From Natronohydrobacter sp. (GTDB lineage: Bacteria > Pseudomonadota > Alphaproteobacteria > Rhodobacterales > Rhodobacteraceae): DNA of 5,972 bases. The notes below the pieces were generated by a model. The model was not told the origin of the DNA and ran no database searches. It saw nothing but the letters and a program-made list of their open reading frames with translations. The stretch spans positions 1 to 5,972 of the forward strand of contig SKGU01000156.1 in the NCBI GenBank assembly GCA_007117255.1, given 5' to 3'. Positions within the stretch are counted from its first letter, which is position 1. Each line of letters starts with the position of its first letter. This document shows, piece after piece, positions 1 through 5,134 of the stretch. The translations under genes and the position numbers were made by a program.

Positions 1-198
1 AAATGGCGCGGATTGTGGTGGGGGGTGGTGGCGGCCACAGGGCCGGAACGGATCAGCCCTGAATGGTGGCTGGACGATCCGGCCTGGCGCACAGGGCTGC
101 GTGATTACTGGCGCGTACAGACTGATCGGGGCGCGCGACTATGGCTGTTTCACACACCGCAACGCGATGGCTGGTGCGTTCAGGGCGAATTTGCCTGA
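1..198 (+). CDS. imuB: ImuB, C-terminal end (5'-partial); inactive Y-family polymerase subunit of the mutasome
   Basis: The frame is open from the first base (KWRG...) to TGA at 196-198, giving 65 residues of a longer protein. I recognise the ImuB tail: GPERISPEWW, then RDYWRV, then RLWLF, and a terminal QGEFA matching the usual (H/Q)G.FA ending. ImuB is a catalytically dead Y-family polymerase relative. With ImuA and DnaE2 it forms the SOS-induced translesion mutasome, where ImuB is the adaptor to the beta clamp. The polymerase core and clamp-binding motif lie upstream, outside the window. The in-frame TTG at 13 is not a real start, because homology and the open frame continue to the edge. 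The 3' end overlaps the 3' end of the convergent ABC gene by 19 bp. dnaE2, which often follows imuB, does not follow here. The family call is from memory of the C-terminal motif. Confidence 0.85.
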   Translation, partial: KWRGLWWGVVAATGPERISPEWWLDDPAWRTGLRDYWRVQTDRGARLWLFHTPQRDGWCVQGEFA

Positions 199-1982
199 CC
201 CTGCGACTGATCGCCAAATTGCAGCGCATAAAGCCGCGCATAGGCCCCACCCAAGGCAAGCAATTCATCATGCGTGCCCTGTTCCACCACTTGCCCACGA
301 TCCATGACGATGATCTGATCGGCCTTGCGCACTGTGGACAGCCGATGCGCGATCACCAGCGTTGTGCGCCCTTCGGCAAGCGTCTCCAGCGCTTCCTGAA
401 CGAAGGCTTCGGATTTGGCATCCAATGCGCTGGTGGCTTCATCCAGCAGCAGGATCGGCGCGTTGCGCAACAACGCGCGCGCAATCGCAACGCGCTGGCG
501 CTGCCCACCCGACAGGGACGAGCCGCGCGGACCCGCCAATGTATCCAGCCCATCTGACAGAAGCGGCAGGAAATCATCGACATGAGCCGCGCGCAGCGCC
601 GCATCCAGCGCCGCATCCGAGACATTCTCGGCCCCCATCAGCACGTTGTCGCGGATCGTTTCGTCAAACAGCGCCGTGTCCTGACTGACAACGGCGAACA
701 GCCCTCGCAGCGCCACCAGGTCCATGCGTCGCACATCCTGCCCGCCAATCAGCACCTGCCCCGCATCCGCATCCGCAAGCCGCGTCAGAAGCCCGAACAC
801 TGTTGTCTTGCCCGCACCCGACGGCCCCACAATCGCCGTGGTCTTGCCCGCAGGCGCGGTGAAGGACAAATCGCGCAGCACAGGTTCATGCCCATAAGAG
901 AAGCTGACATTGCGCAGCTCGACACTGGCCTCGGCCCGCGCGGGCACTGGCAGATAGGGTGGCTCGGCATTCGTGACTTTGGGTTGCACCTGCAACAGCG
1001 CATGCGTGCGTTCGAGCGATGCAAGGATATTCTGCCATTCCGCCGTCAGCGCCGTGAAACGCCGCATCGGATCAAATAACAGCCCAAGTGCCGTGAAGAA
1101 GGACATGAACTGCCCGACGGTGCGCGTGCCCTCAATGATCTGCATGCCACCATAGACCAGCACCAGCCCAAAGCCGATCGCAGCCCCAAAATCCATCAAT
1201 GTCGGCACAGCGGCCTGACCAATGGCCGCACGGGTCGCCTTGCGGACATAGTTACGCATGATCTCGCGGAAGCGGCCTACCTCGCGCGCCTCGGACCCGG
1301 TGAGTTGCAGCGTGGCGATGCCGTGAAACGCCTCGTCCAGCCGGTTCGAGCTTTGCGCGGCCGCCAGCCGCGCATCACGGCTGCGACGGCGGATCAACCG
1401 CTGAATGGCCAGAAGCGGAATGGCCAGCGCCGGAATGCCCAGAAGCGCCACCAGCGTCCATTGCCAGTCTGTCCACAGCGCCACACCAAAAAGCACGATG
1501 ACCGCAGAGCCATCGCGCCCGAATCCGGTAATGAGGGATTTGAAAACGCGCTGAAGCGCCAGAGAATCGCCGCGCACCCGCTCAATCAGCACTCCCGGCG
1601 CATTCTGCTTGAAAAAGCCCTGATCCAGAAGCGTCAGATGTGCAAGCAGCATGGATTGCAAGTCAGCAGTTGCCGCTTCCGACTGCCATGCCATGATCGC
1701 CTTGTGGCACAACCGCGCCAGCCCGCGCCCGAAAAACACAGCCGCCATGGCCAATGCGACAAGGTAGACCTGCCGACGCTCTCCTGCGATGAACACATCA
1801 TCGAACATTGGCTGCACAAGATAGCTGAATGCGCCCAGCATCAGCGCCTCAAGCACCATGAACAACACGGCAAGGCCGATGAAATGCATGCGGTGACGCA
1901 CGAACTGGTCCCATAGCCAACGCGCAACGATACTATCGTTGCGCGCTTGCAGCTTGCGTTTGGCGGATCGAGTCTGGGACAA
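180..1982 (-). CDS. ABC exporter, MsbA/lipid A-export type (fused membrane and ATPase domains)
   Basis: This 600-residue half-transporter is expected to homodimerise in the inner membrane and flip a lipid, glycolipid or other hydrophobic substrate. An ABC_membrane domain spans about residues 30-325, with hydrophobic helices near 33-57, 72-88, 157-178, 180-195, 258-280 and 287-304. The ATPase domain (about 352-590) has every motif: Walker A GPSGAGKTT (386-394), Q-loop Q434, signature LSGGQ (490-494), Walker B ILLLDE (510-515) and H-loop H546. Length is normal for MsbA-like exporters. An in-frame TGA lies 18 bases upstream of the chosen TTG start, and the next in-frame ATG is codon 32, at the edge of the first helix, so TTG is the best start although it lacks a good Shine-Dalgarno. 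Codons 13-21 form a perfect palindrome. It begins 71 bp after the csgB-like gene with no evident terminator, so read-through from the curli unit is possible. Substrate is not determinable; msbA itself cannot be claimed. Confidence 0.93.
   Translation of the reverse strand: MSQTRSAKRKLQARNDSIVARWLWDQFVRHRMHFIGLAVLFMVLEALMLGAFSYLVQPMFDDVFIAGERRQVYLVALAMAAVFFGRGLARLCHKAIMAWQSEAATADLQSMLLAHLTLLDQGFFKQNAPGVLIERVRGDSLALQRVFKSLITGFGRDGSAVIVLFGVALWTDWQWTLVALLGIPALAIPLLAIQRLIRRRSRDARLAAAQSSNRLDEAFHGIATLQLTGSEAREVGRFREIMRNYVRKATRAAIGQAAVPTLMDFGAAIGFGLVLVYGGMQIIEGTRTVGQFMSFFTALGLLFDPMRRFTALTAEWQNILASLERTHALLQVQPKVTNAEPPYLPVPARAEASVELRNVSFSYGHEPVLRDLSFTAPAGKTTAIVGPSGAGKTTVFGLLTRLADADAGQVLIGGQDVRRMDLVALRGLFAVVSQDTALFDETIRDNVLMGAENVSDAALDAALRAAHVDDFLPLLSDGLDTLAGPRGSSLSGGQRQRVAIARALLRNAPILLLDEATSALDAKSEAFVQEALETLAEGRTTLVIAHRLSTVRKADQIIVMDRGQVVEQGTHDELLALGGAYARLYALQFGDQSQGQANSP
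1921..1945. repeat. Perfect 25-bp palindrome in the 5' end of the ABC exporter gene
   Basis: The arms are CGCGCAACGATA and TATCGTTGCGCG, 12 bp each with one central base and no mismatch. It covers codons 13-21 of the exporter as annotated (ARNDSIVAR). In the mRNA it would form a very stable hairpin about 37-61 nt after the TTG start. In DNA it has the symmetry of a repressor operator. If the real start lies downstream of it, it would be an upstream control site. There is no T-run next to it on either strand, so it is not an intrinsic terminator. Confidence 0.85.
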
Positions 1983-2053
1983 AGCGCGCTCGTACTGTCA
2001 CCTCATTCAGGTTTGGGCATATCCGCTTTGGGCGCGCGGGGAAAGGCCACAAT
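1983..2053 (-). other. Spacer between the csgB-like gene and the ABC exporter
   Basis: These 71 bp hold no hairpin followed by a T-run and no convincing -35/-10 pair. On the minus strand an ATG at 2020-2018 opens only five codons (MPKPE, stop at 2005-2003). A GAGGTGA stretch at 2004-1998 resembles a ribosome binding site but sits 15 nt from the TTG start, further than usual. The exporter may therefore be transcribed from the curli promoter or from an unrecognised one. Confidence 0.4.
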
Positions 2054-2473
2054 TCAGCGGGCGTACTGAATCAGTATCCCGCTCTGACCACCGCTTTGAT
2101 GCACATCAGCATGCGCCCCATTTCCATATTGCAGGATGACCTGACTGTTATTTCCACCTTGCTGAGTCAGGTTTGCACTGTGGTTTTGCCCGTGCTGTCG
2201 GATGATCCCCCGATTTCCGTCACCGGACTGCGCGATACGCGCCGCATGATTGCGCCCGATCTGGCGAACATCGGCCCCGGCATTGATCTCGCGGTGAATC
2301 GCATAAAGCGTGATTGCCGTGTTCAGCGCCCGCGCTTCATCTGCGTTGCGCGCATTGATCGAGAGCGAAAGCGTCTTGGCGTCAGCTATCGGTGCAGGGA
2401 TGGCAAGGGCAAGTGCCAAGGCAGGGGCGGCAGCAAGACGCGCAAGAGTGGTTTTGGAAGCAAAAGAGAACAT
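2054..2473 (-). CDS. csgB: Curlin-repeat protein, CsgB-like (probable minor/nucleator subunit)
   Basis: This 139-residue secreted protein has a signal peptide of about 32 residues (basic start, alanine/leucine-rich core, cleavage probably after PIADA). A non-repeated segment (about 33-66) follows, with few curlin features and a likely helix. Curlin repeats occupy about 67-139. Conserved Gln residues sit at 71, 82, 93, 104, 115 and 126, exactly 11 apart, mostly in Q-x-G-x-x-N. The last unit is one residue short (Gln136). That gives about three 22-residue repeats, fewer than its neighbour. Curlins are secreted unfolded through CsgG and polymerise as cross-beta fibres on the cell surface. The shorter repeat domain and the additional N-terminal segment suggest the nucleator role, but the CsgA/CsgB split is inferred, not proven. 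The ATG is preceded by AAGGA (2482-2486) at 8 nt. It lies 35 bp after the csgH stop, so co-transcription is very likely. The mature protein is basic (10 Lys/Arg against 6 Asp/Glu). Confidence 0.85.
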   Translation of the reverse strand: MFSFASKTTLARLAAAPALALALAIPAPIADAKTLSLSINARNADEARALNTAITLYAIHREINAGADVRQIGRNHAARIAQSGDGNRGIIRQHGQNHSANLTQQGGNNSQVILQYGNGAHADVHQSGGQSGILIQYAR

Positions 2474-2508
2474 GGCAGTGTTCCTTTCTGTCGGGGTTAA
2501 GGGTGCTG

Positions 2509-2889
2509 TTACAACGCCGCAGAGCGGCAGGTTTTCGTCTGGCCATTGGCCTTGATGGTCAATTCTGCGTTGAAATCACGCGCACGGCCCGAAAAGCTGG
2601 CTTTGCCCAAAGTGGCGCGCTCACCGGCTTTCAGATCGAACTCACCGCCTTGCCGGATCGTGCTGCGCCCATGAGCGCTGCTTTGGTCGATATTCAGCTG
2701 ATAGGTTCCATGCGTCGCCTTGTGCGCATGTGCTTCGGCGGCGATTGTCACCTGTCGATTACTCTCGGTCAGTCGCAATTCGCAGACCAGTGCTTCGGGC
2801 GCGGAACTGCTTTGCGATGTGGCAAGGCTGGCGGTACAGGCCGCACCCGTGATCACAAGCGCCGCTATGGTATAAGGCATCGCAGACAT
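2509..2889 (-). CDS. csgH: CsgH-like curli assembly inhibitor/chaperone (CsgC family)
   Basis: This 126-residue protein has a signal peptide (hydrophobic PYTIAALVITGAA, cleavage probably near ASLA/TSQ) and a small beta-rich domain. The domain begins at VCELRLTESNRQVTIAAEAHAH, continues through GTYQLNIDQSS and GEFDLKAGERATL, and ends NAELTIKANGQTKTC. This is the CsgH pattern: an immunoglobulin-like periplasmic protein which, like E. coli CsgC, keeps curlin from polymerising before export. Two cysteines bracket the domain (in VCEL and KTCR) and could form a disulfide. The ATG at 2889 is chosen because AAGGAG lies exactly 7 nt upstream. A longer frame exists from a TTG at 2967, but it would read through that ribosome binding site (its AGA AGG AGA codons) and an intergenic hairpin. 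The signal peptide is odd in lacking a basic residue before its hydrophobic core. The gene lies between the two curlin genes, which supports the role strongly. Confidence 0.85.
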   Translation of the reverse strand: MSAMPYTIAALVITGAACTASLATSQSSSAPEALVCELRLTESNRQVTIAAEAHAHKATHGTYQLNIDQSSAHGRSTIRQGGEFDLKAGERATLGKASFSGRARDFNAELTIKANGQTKTCRSAAL

Positions 2890-2896
2890 GAGAATT

Positions 2897-2902
2897 CTCC
2901 TT
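2897..2902 (-). promoter_or_regulatory. Ribosome binding site that fixes the csgH start
   Basis: The minus strand reads AAGGAG, then 7 nt, then ATG at 2889. This settles the start against the longer in-frame option. The site partly overlaps a perfect 10-bp palindrome, GAGAATTCTC (2890-2899), directly before the start codon. Confidence 0.8.
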
Positions 2903-2924
2903 CTCGTGCAGGTGTTTTGCAGGG

Positions 2925-2951
2925 CATGCCGGGGACGAGCTCCCCGGCATG
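2925..2951 (-). promoter_or_regulatory. Stable stem-loop between csgA-like and csgH genes
   Basis: The arms CATGCCGGGGA and TCCCCGGCATG are 11 bp with no mismatch around a 5-nt loop, starting 12 nt past the csgA-like stop. On the transcript the hairpin is followed by CCCTGCAAAACACC, with no U-run, so it should not be a full terminator. The likely role is protection of the upstream csgA message from 3' exonucleases, or partial attenuation, so that much more structural curlin than chaperone is made. Intercistronic hairpins do this in the Rhodobacter puf operon. The role here is inferred. Confidence 0.75.
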
Positions 2952-2963
2952 GCGCGCAGGACA

Positions 2964-3407
2964 TCAATCCTGAATGATCAAGACCACATTGCCATTGCCG
3001 TGCTGGGTTGTGTTGGCGGTGTTGCCATTCCCCGTCTGGATCACGCCAACAGCATTGCGACGGCCGCTCTGGGTTACAGTGGCGTCATTGCGGCAGCCGA
3101 TCTGTGCGACACCCGCGATGTTACGGCGACCGCTTTGCGCGGTATCTGCCACATTGTTGCAGCCGACTTGACCGACCGTAACACGATTGCGTGCGCCGTC
3201 CTGCGTGTTCAGCGACAGGTTGCTGCGCCCGGATTGGGTCACAGACACGCGCTGGCGATGACCAGTTTGCGATGCGGCAGCGCCATTGTCACGACCCCAC
3301 TGGTCAACGAAAACCCGGTTGGAACCTGCATCGACGGGCAGTGCAATCAGCGCAATTGCGAAAGCCAGTGCGGAACCGGTGAGTTTTGTAGAGGCTGAAA
3401 AGATCAT
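2964..3407 (-). CDS. csgA: Curlin-repeat protein, CsgA-like (probable major curli subunit)
   Basis: This 147-residue protein has a signal peptide (about 1-27, MIFSASTKLT then a hydrophobic stretch to VDA) and is curlin repeat almost throughout. Gln occurs at 36, 47, 58, 69, 80, 91, 102, 113, 124, 135 and 146, an unbroken 11-residue period, usually as Q-x-G-x-x-N. This gives about five 22-residue strand-turn-strand units plus a closing half unit. Curlins are exported unfolded and stack into surface amyloid fibres that bind biofilm cells together. The complete periodicity suggests the main subunit. Oddities: Cys83 and Cys105 sit at the same place in consecutive repeats, and the mature chain has 12 Arg, no Lys, no Glu and only 6 Asp, so it is basic. 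The ATG has AGGAG (3416-3420) at 8 nt. It is first in the csgA-csgH-csgB unit, and a stable hairpin follows its stop. The family is clear from the repeats; the A-versus-B assignment is inferred. Confidence 0.9.
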   Translation of the reverse strand: MIFSASTKLTGSALAFAIALIALPVDAGSNRVFVDQWGRDNGAAASQTGHRQRVSVTQSGRSNLSLNTQDGARNRVTVGQVGCNNVADTAQSGRRNIAGVAQIGCRNDATVTQSGRRNAVGVIQTGNGNTANTTQHGNGNVVLIIQD

Positions 3408-3415
3408 GGTCGGAA

Positions 3416-3420
3416 CTCCT
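3416..3420 (-). promoter_or_regulatory. Ribosome binding site of the csgA-like gene
   Basis: AGGAG on the minus strand is spaced 8 nt from the ATG at 3407. It is a strong site and fits a highly expressed structural protein. Confidence 0.75.
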
Positions 3421-3533
3421 GATAGTGTGTTTCGGGTTTGGCTCCGGGGTGTTGCCCGGTGTGATGATGTCGCGGCTGATCCGCTGAACCAAACCTGCCG
3501 TCACTGTCCAGTGCCGCACAATATCGCCCGCCG

Positions 3534-3563
3534 GTTATACGATTTCAGCGCCCGTGTTATCAG
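3534..3563 (-). promoter_or_regulatory. Candidate sigma-70-type promoter for the curli unit
   Basis: On the minus strand, TATAAC (3534-3539) could be the -10. CTGATA (3558-3563), 18 bp upstream, would be a -35 matching four of six TTGACA positions. Transcription would begin near 3527, leaving a leader of about 120 nt. The match is modest and alphaproteobacterial promoters are hard to call by eye. The supporting point is that the -35 lies inside a perfect palindrome. Confidence 0.3.
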
Positions 3564-3568
3564 ATAAC
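3556..3568. promoter_or_regulatory. Perfect 13-bp palindrome, candidate operator
   Basis: GTTATC-A-GATAAC has 6-bp arms around one base, 149 bp upstream of the csgA start. It covers the -35 of the promoter candidate, where a bound regulator would block or contact RNA polymerase. A further GGTTAT occurs at 3533-3538. I do not recognise the motif as the site of a specific regulator. Confidence 0.45.
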
Positions 3569-3596
3569 CAATCCTGAAAACCACGAGGTGCGCCAG

Positions 3597-3631
3597 AATA
3601 TAAATATTAAAAACAACAATTTAAACAAAAT
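3597..3631. promoter_or_regulatory. A/T-rich block upstream of the curli promoter
   Basis: 32 of 35 bases are A or T in a genome of about 60% G+C. Short A-runs suggest bent or easily melted DNA. Such blocks often serve as UP elements, binding sites for nucleoid proteins such as IHF or H-NS-like proteins, or promoters. No exact IHF consensus was found. The block lies directly downstream of the bcs terminator. Confidence 0.45.
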
Positions 3632-3644
3632 CGTGCCCGCAATT

Positions 3645-3675
3645 GAAAAAGGCGCACCCCGCTTGGGGTGCGCCT
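3645..3675 (-). terminator. Rho-independent terminator of the bcsZ-TPR unit
   Basis: On the minus strand AGGCGCACCCC, loop AAGC and GGGGTGCGCCT form a perfect 11-bp stem, followed at once by a T-run (TTTTT when the last stem base is counted) and CAATT. It begins 41 nt after the TPR stop. A weaker inverted repeat (ACAAAC/GTTTGT, 3681-3695) lies between. It should stop cellulose-operon transcription before the curli genes, making these separate units. Confidence 0.92.
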
Positions 3676-3715
3676 GAAGGACAAACAAAGTTTGTGTCTT
3701 GCTTCTGGCCGCGCG

Positions 3716-5134
3716 CTATTGGCGGGCAGCGTTCAGGCCTTGCCGGGTCTCTGCAGTGGCCAGTTGGGAATGCAACCGCTCGAATTCGGACCGGGCGGCC
3801 GGTCGCTGGCCCGAATTGAGATAAGCATAGGCGCGCAGAATCGCCAGATCCCGGCGCAGTGATCCGGCAATCTGTTCATAGGCATCAAAATACCCGATCG
3901 CCTGACGATAATCACCGGCCCGATATGCCCGAACCCCGCGCTGATCAAGCACCATGGATTCGACCTCGCGATGCTGGGTCTCATTCAGGCGCACCTGCGC
4001 GGCAACTTGCGCGCCCTGTTCGGTCATGTTCATCGACAGATATGACAGGGCCAAACCGAAATGCGCATCGCGCCGGACGTTCGGCCCAAGCGCATCCCCG
4101 GCTTGTGCCGCGGCCTGAAAACCGACCAGCGCCTCTGTCGGGCGCTCGTGGCTATAGGCGCACCACGACCGTTCATAAAGCACATCCAGCGAGCGCGGCG
4201 ATTGCGAGGCCGCCAGACAGCGGGCGAATTGTTCCTGCTCCTTGAGACGGCGTACCTCGCCGATGCGGCCATCACCGCTCAGGGGCAGCGCACCGCGCAC
4301 AGGTGTGGAAACCGGCGGGGCCTGAACGACAGCCGGCCGCGGTGCAGTCTGCGGCGCTGGTGCTGTCTGGCTTGGCGCTGCAGCAGGTGCGGCGGCTGGT
4401 GTCGTTGCGGGTGCCCCCCCAAGAAGCCGCGCCTCAAGCTGATCAAGCTGCGATTTCGCAGAGGAATTGACCCCGCGCGCGACATCAAACAACTGGCGTA
4501 ATTCAGCAGAAGAAGCAACGGCGCTCGATTTCTCCAGCGTGGGTTGTTGTTGTGTGAATCCGGGGCAGGATTGCACAGTATTGCGGTAAGTCGAGATCGC
4601 GGCGGCTTTCTGCCCCGCCAGCACATACATATCCGCAAGCAGCCAAGCATTGTTGATCCGTTCGCAACTCATGAGTTGCGGGGCACGTCGGGCGATCGAG
4701 ATCGCCTGTGTTGCGTCCCTTGCGCCAACGGCGGCGGTGAAACTGTCCTGGGCTTCATTGGTTTCCAGCACCCGCAACATATCGGCGGGCGGGGTCCAGC
4801 CAGAAACGCGCTGCCGAGCCTGTGCGATAGCTTCTCGCGCAGCCCCGTAGTCGCGTCGTTCGATCTGACGCCAGATCGCGGCCTCGTCCACAGTCGCGGT
4901 GGCCTCAGGAGCCATGATCTGGTTCAGGTCTGACGGTGGGCGCCAGTCGGGGAAGGCCGCACGCAGTCGCCGTAACTCCGCCTGCACAGCGGGTTGATCA
5001 TTCTGTTGTAGATAGTAACGCAATGCTCGAAGGTCATCAGGCCCAGCTGTCTGTGCGAAAGCGGCTCCTGCGCCCAGCGACAAGGCAAGCGCACAAAGTC
5101 CAAGCGAATGAAACACGGTTTTTCTGAACGTCAT
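3716..5134 (-). CDS. Secreted TPR protein of the cellulose locus (BcsC-like periplasmic part, no barrel)
   Basis: This 472-residue protein has a signal peptide (MTFRKTVFHSLGLCALALSLGAGAAFA, cleavage after residue 27). An N-terminal helical domain covers about 30-235, a Pro/Ala/Thr-rich linker about 241-279, and a C-terminal helical TPR domain about 285-465. The clearest TPR-like pairs are NAWLLADMYVLAGQKAAAIS, the run AHFGLALSYL with what follows, and RAYRAGDYRQAIGYFDAYEQ. Four cysteines fall in two pairs (157/190 and 306/325) that could form periplasmic disulfides. The ATG overlaps the bcsZ stop as ATGA; an in-frame ATG four codons earlier (5146) has no better ribosome site, so the coupled start is preferred. 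In cellulose operons bcsZ is commonly next to bcsC, whose periplasmic TPRs lead to an outer-membrane barrel. This protein stops after the TPRs, so it may be a scaffold or substrate-binding partner rather than the pore. The link to cellulose rests on context. The terminator follows at 41 nt. Confidence 0.75.
   Translation of the reverse strand: MTFRKTVFHSLGLCALALSLGAGAAFAQTAGPDDLRALRYYLQQNDQPAVQAELRRLRAAFPDWRPPSDLNQIMAPEATATVDEAAIWRQIERRDYGAAREAIAQARQRVSGWTPPADMLRVLETNEAQDSFTAAVGARDATQAISIARRAPQLMSCERINNAWLLADMYVLAGQKAAAISTYRNTVQSCPGFTQQQPTLEKSSAVASSAELRQLFDVARGVNSSAKSQLDQLEARLLGGAPATTPAAAPAAAPSQTAPAPQTAPRPAVVQAPPVSTPVRGALPLSGDGRIGEVRRLKEQEQFARCLAASQSPRSLDVLYERSWCAYSHERPTEALVGFQAAAQAGDALGPNVRRDAHFGLALSYLSMNMTEQGAQVAAQVRLNETQHREVESMVLDQRGVRAYRAGDYRQAIGYFDAYEQIAGSLRRDLAILRAYAYLNSGQRPAARSEFERLHSQLATAETRQGLNAARQ

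Larger units (their letters stand above)
3408..3644 (-). promoter_or_regulatory. Control region and leader of the curli unit
   Basis: This gene-free stretch lies between the bcs terminator and csgA. Reading towards csgA it holds an A/T-rich block (3597-3631), a 13-bp palindrome (3556-3568), a weak promoter candidate (3534-3563) and then a leader of about 120 nt. The leader contains a small 5-bp hairpin (CCGGG/CCCGG with a 6-nt loop, 3444-3459) and ends in the csgA ribosome binding site. No protein-coding frame here looks real. A regulated promoter must lie in this segment if the curli genes are independent of the cellulose operon, as the terminator implies. Confidence 0.6.

Noticed and set aside
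582..1916. Long plus-strand open frames opposite the ABC exporter (582-1079 and 1305-1916)
   Set aside because: Their translations are rich in Arg, His and Gln with no domain, as expected for high-G+C antisense shadows of a well-supported gene.
2003..2020. Five-codon reading frame MPKPE before the exporter, as a possible leader peptide
   Set aside because: It is too short, has no ribosome site of its own that I can see, and no attenuator structure or regulatory codon run follows.
2890..2899. GAGAATTCTC palindrome before the csgH start as an operator
   Set aside because: It is only 10 bp, contains an ordinary EcoRI hexamer, and is explained by the ribosome site plus chance. It is noted under the ribosome site only.
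2890..2967. Longer csgH frame starting at a TTG (2967) that overlaps the csgA-like stop
   Set aside because: It would translate through the intergenic hairpin and through the AAGGAG ribosome site itself. The ATG at 2889 with 7-nt spacing and a following signal peptide is a much better start.
2949..3398. 149-codon plus-strand frame opposite the csgA-like gene, also with a repeating look
   Set aside because: Its periodicity is the mirror of the 11-codon curlin repeat on the other strand. It has no known domain, and the minus-strand gene has a ribosome site and signal peptide.
3607..3624. Two TTAA boxes suggesting a CtrA site
   Set aside because: The spacing is 10 bases, not the 7 of the TTAA-N7-TTAA consensus, and TTAA is expected by chance in such A/T-rich sequence.
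4392..4430. Low-complexity G/C-rich stretch in the TPR gene as a possible frameshift spot (run of seven C at about 4415)
   Set aside because: The frame is continuous through it and encodes the Ala/Pro linker expected between the two helical domains, so there is no sign of a break.
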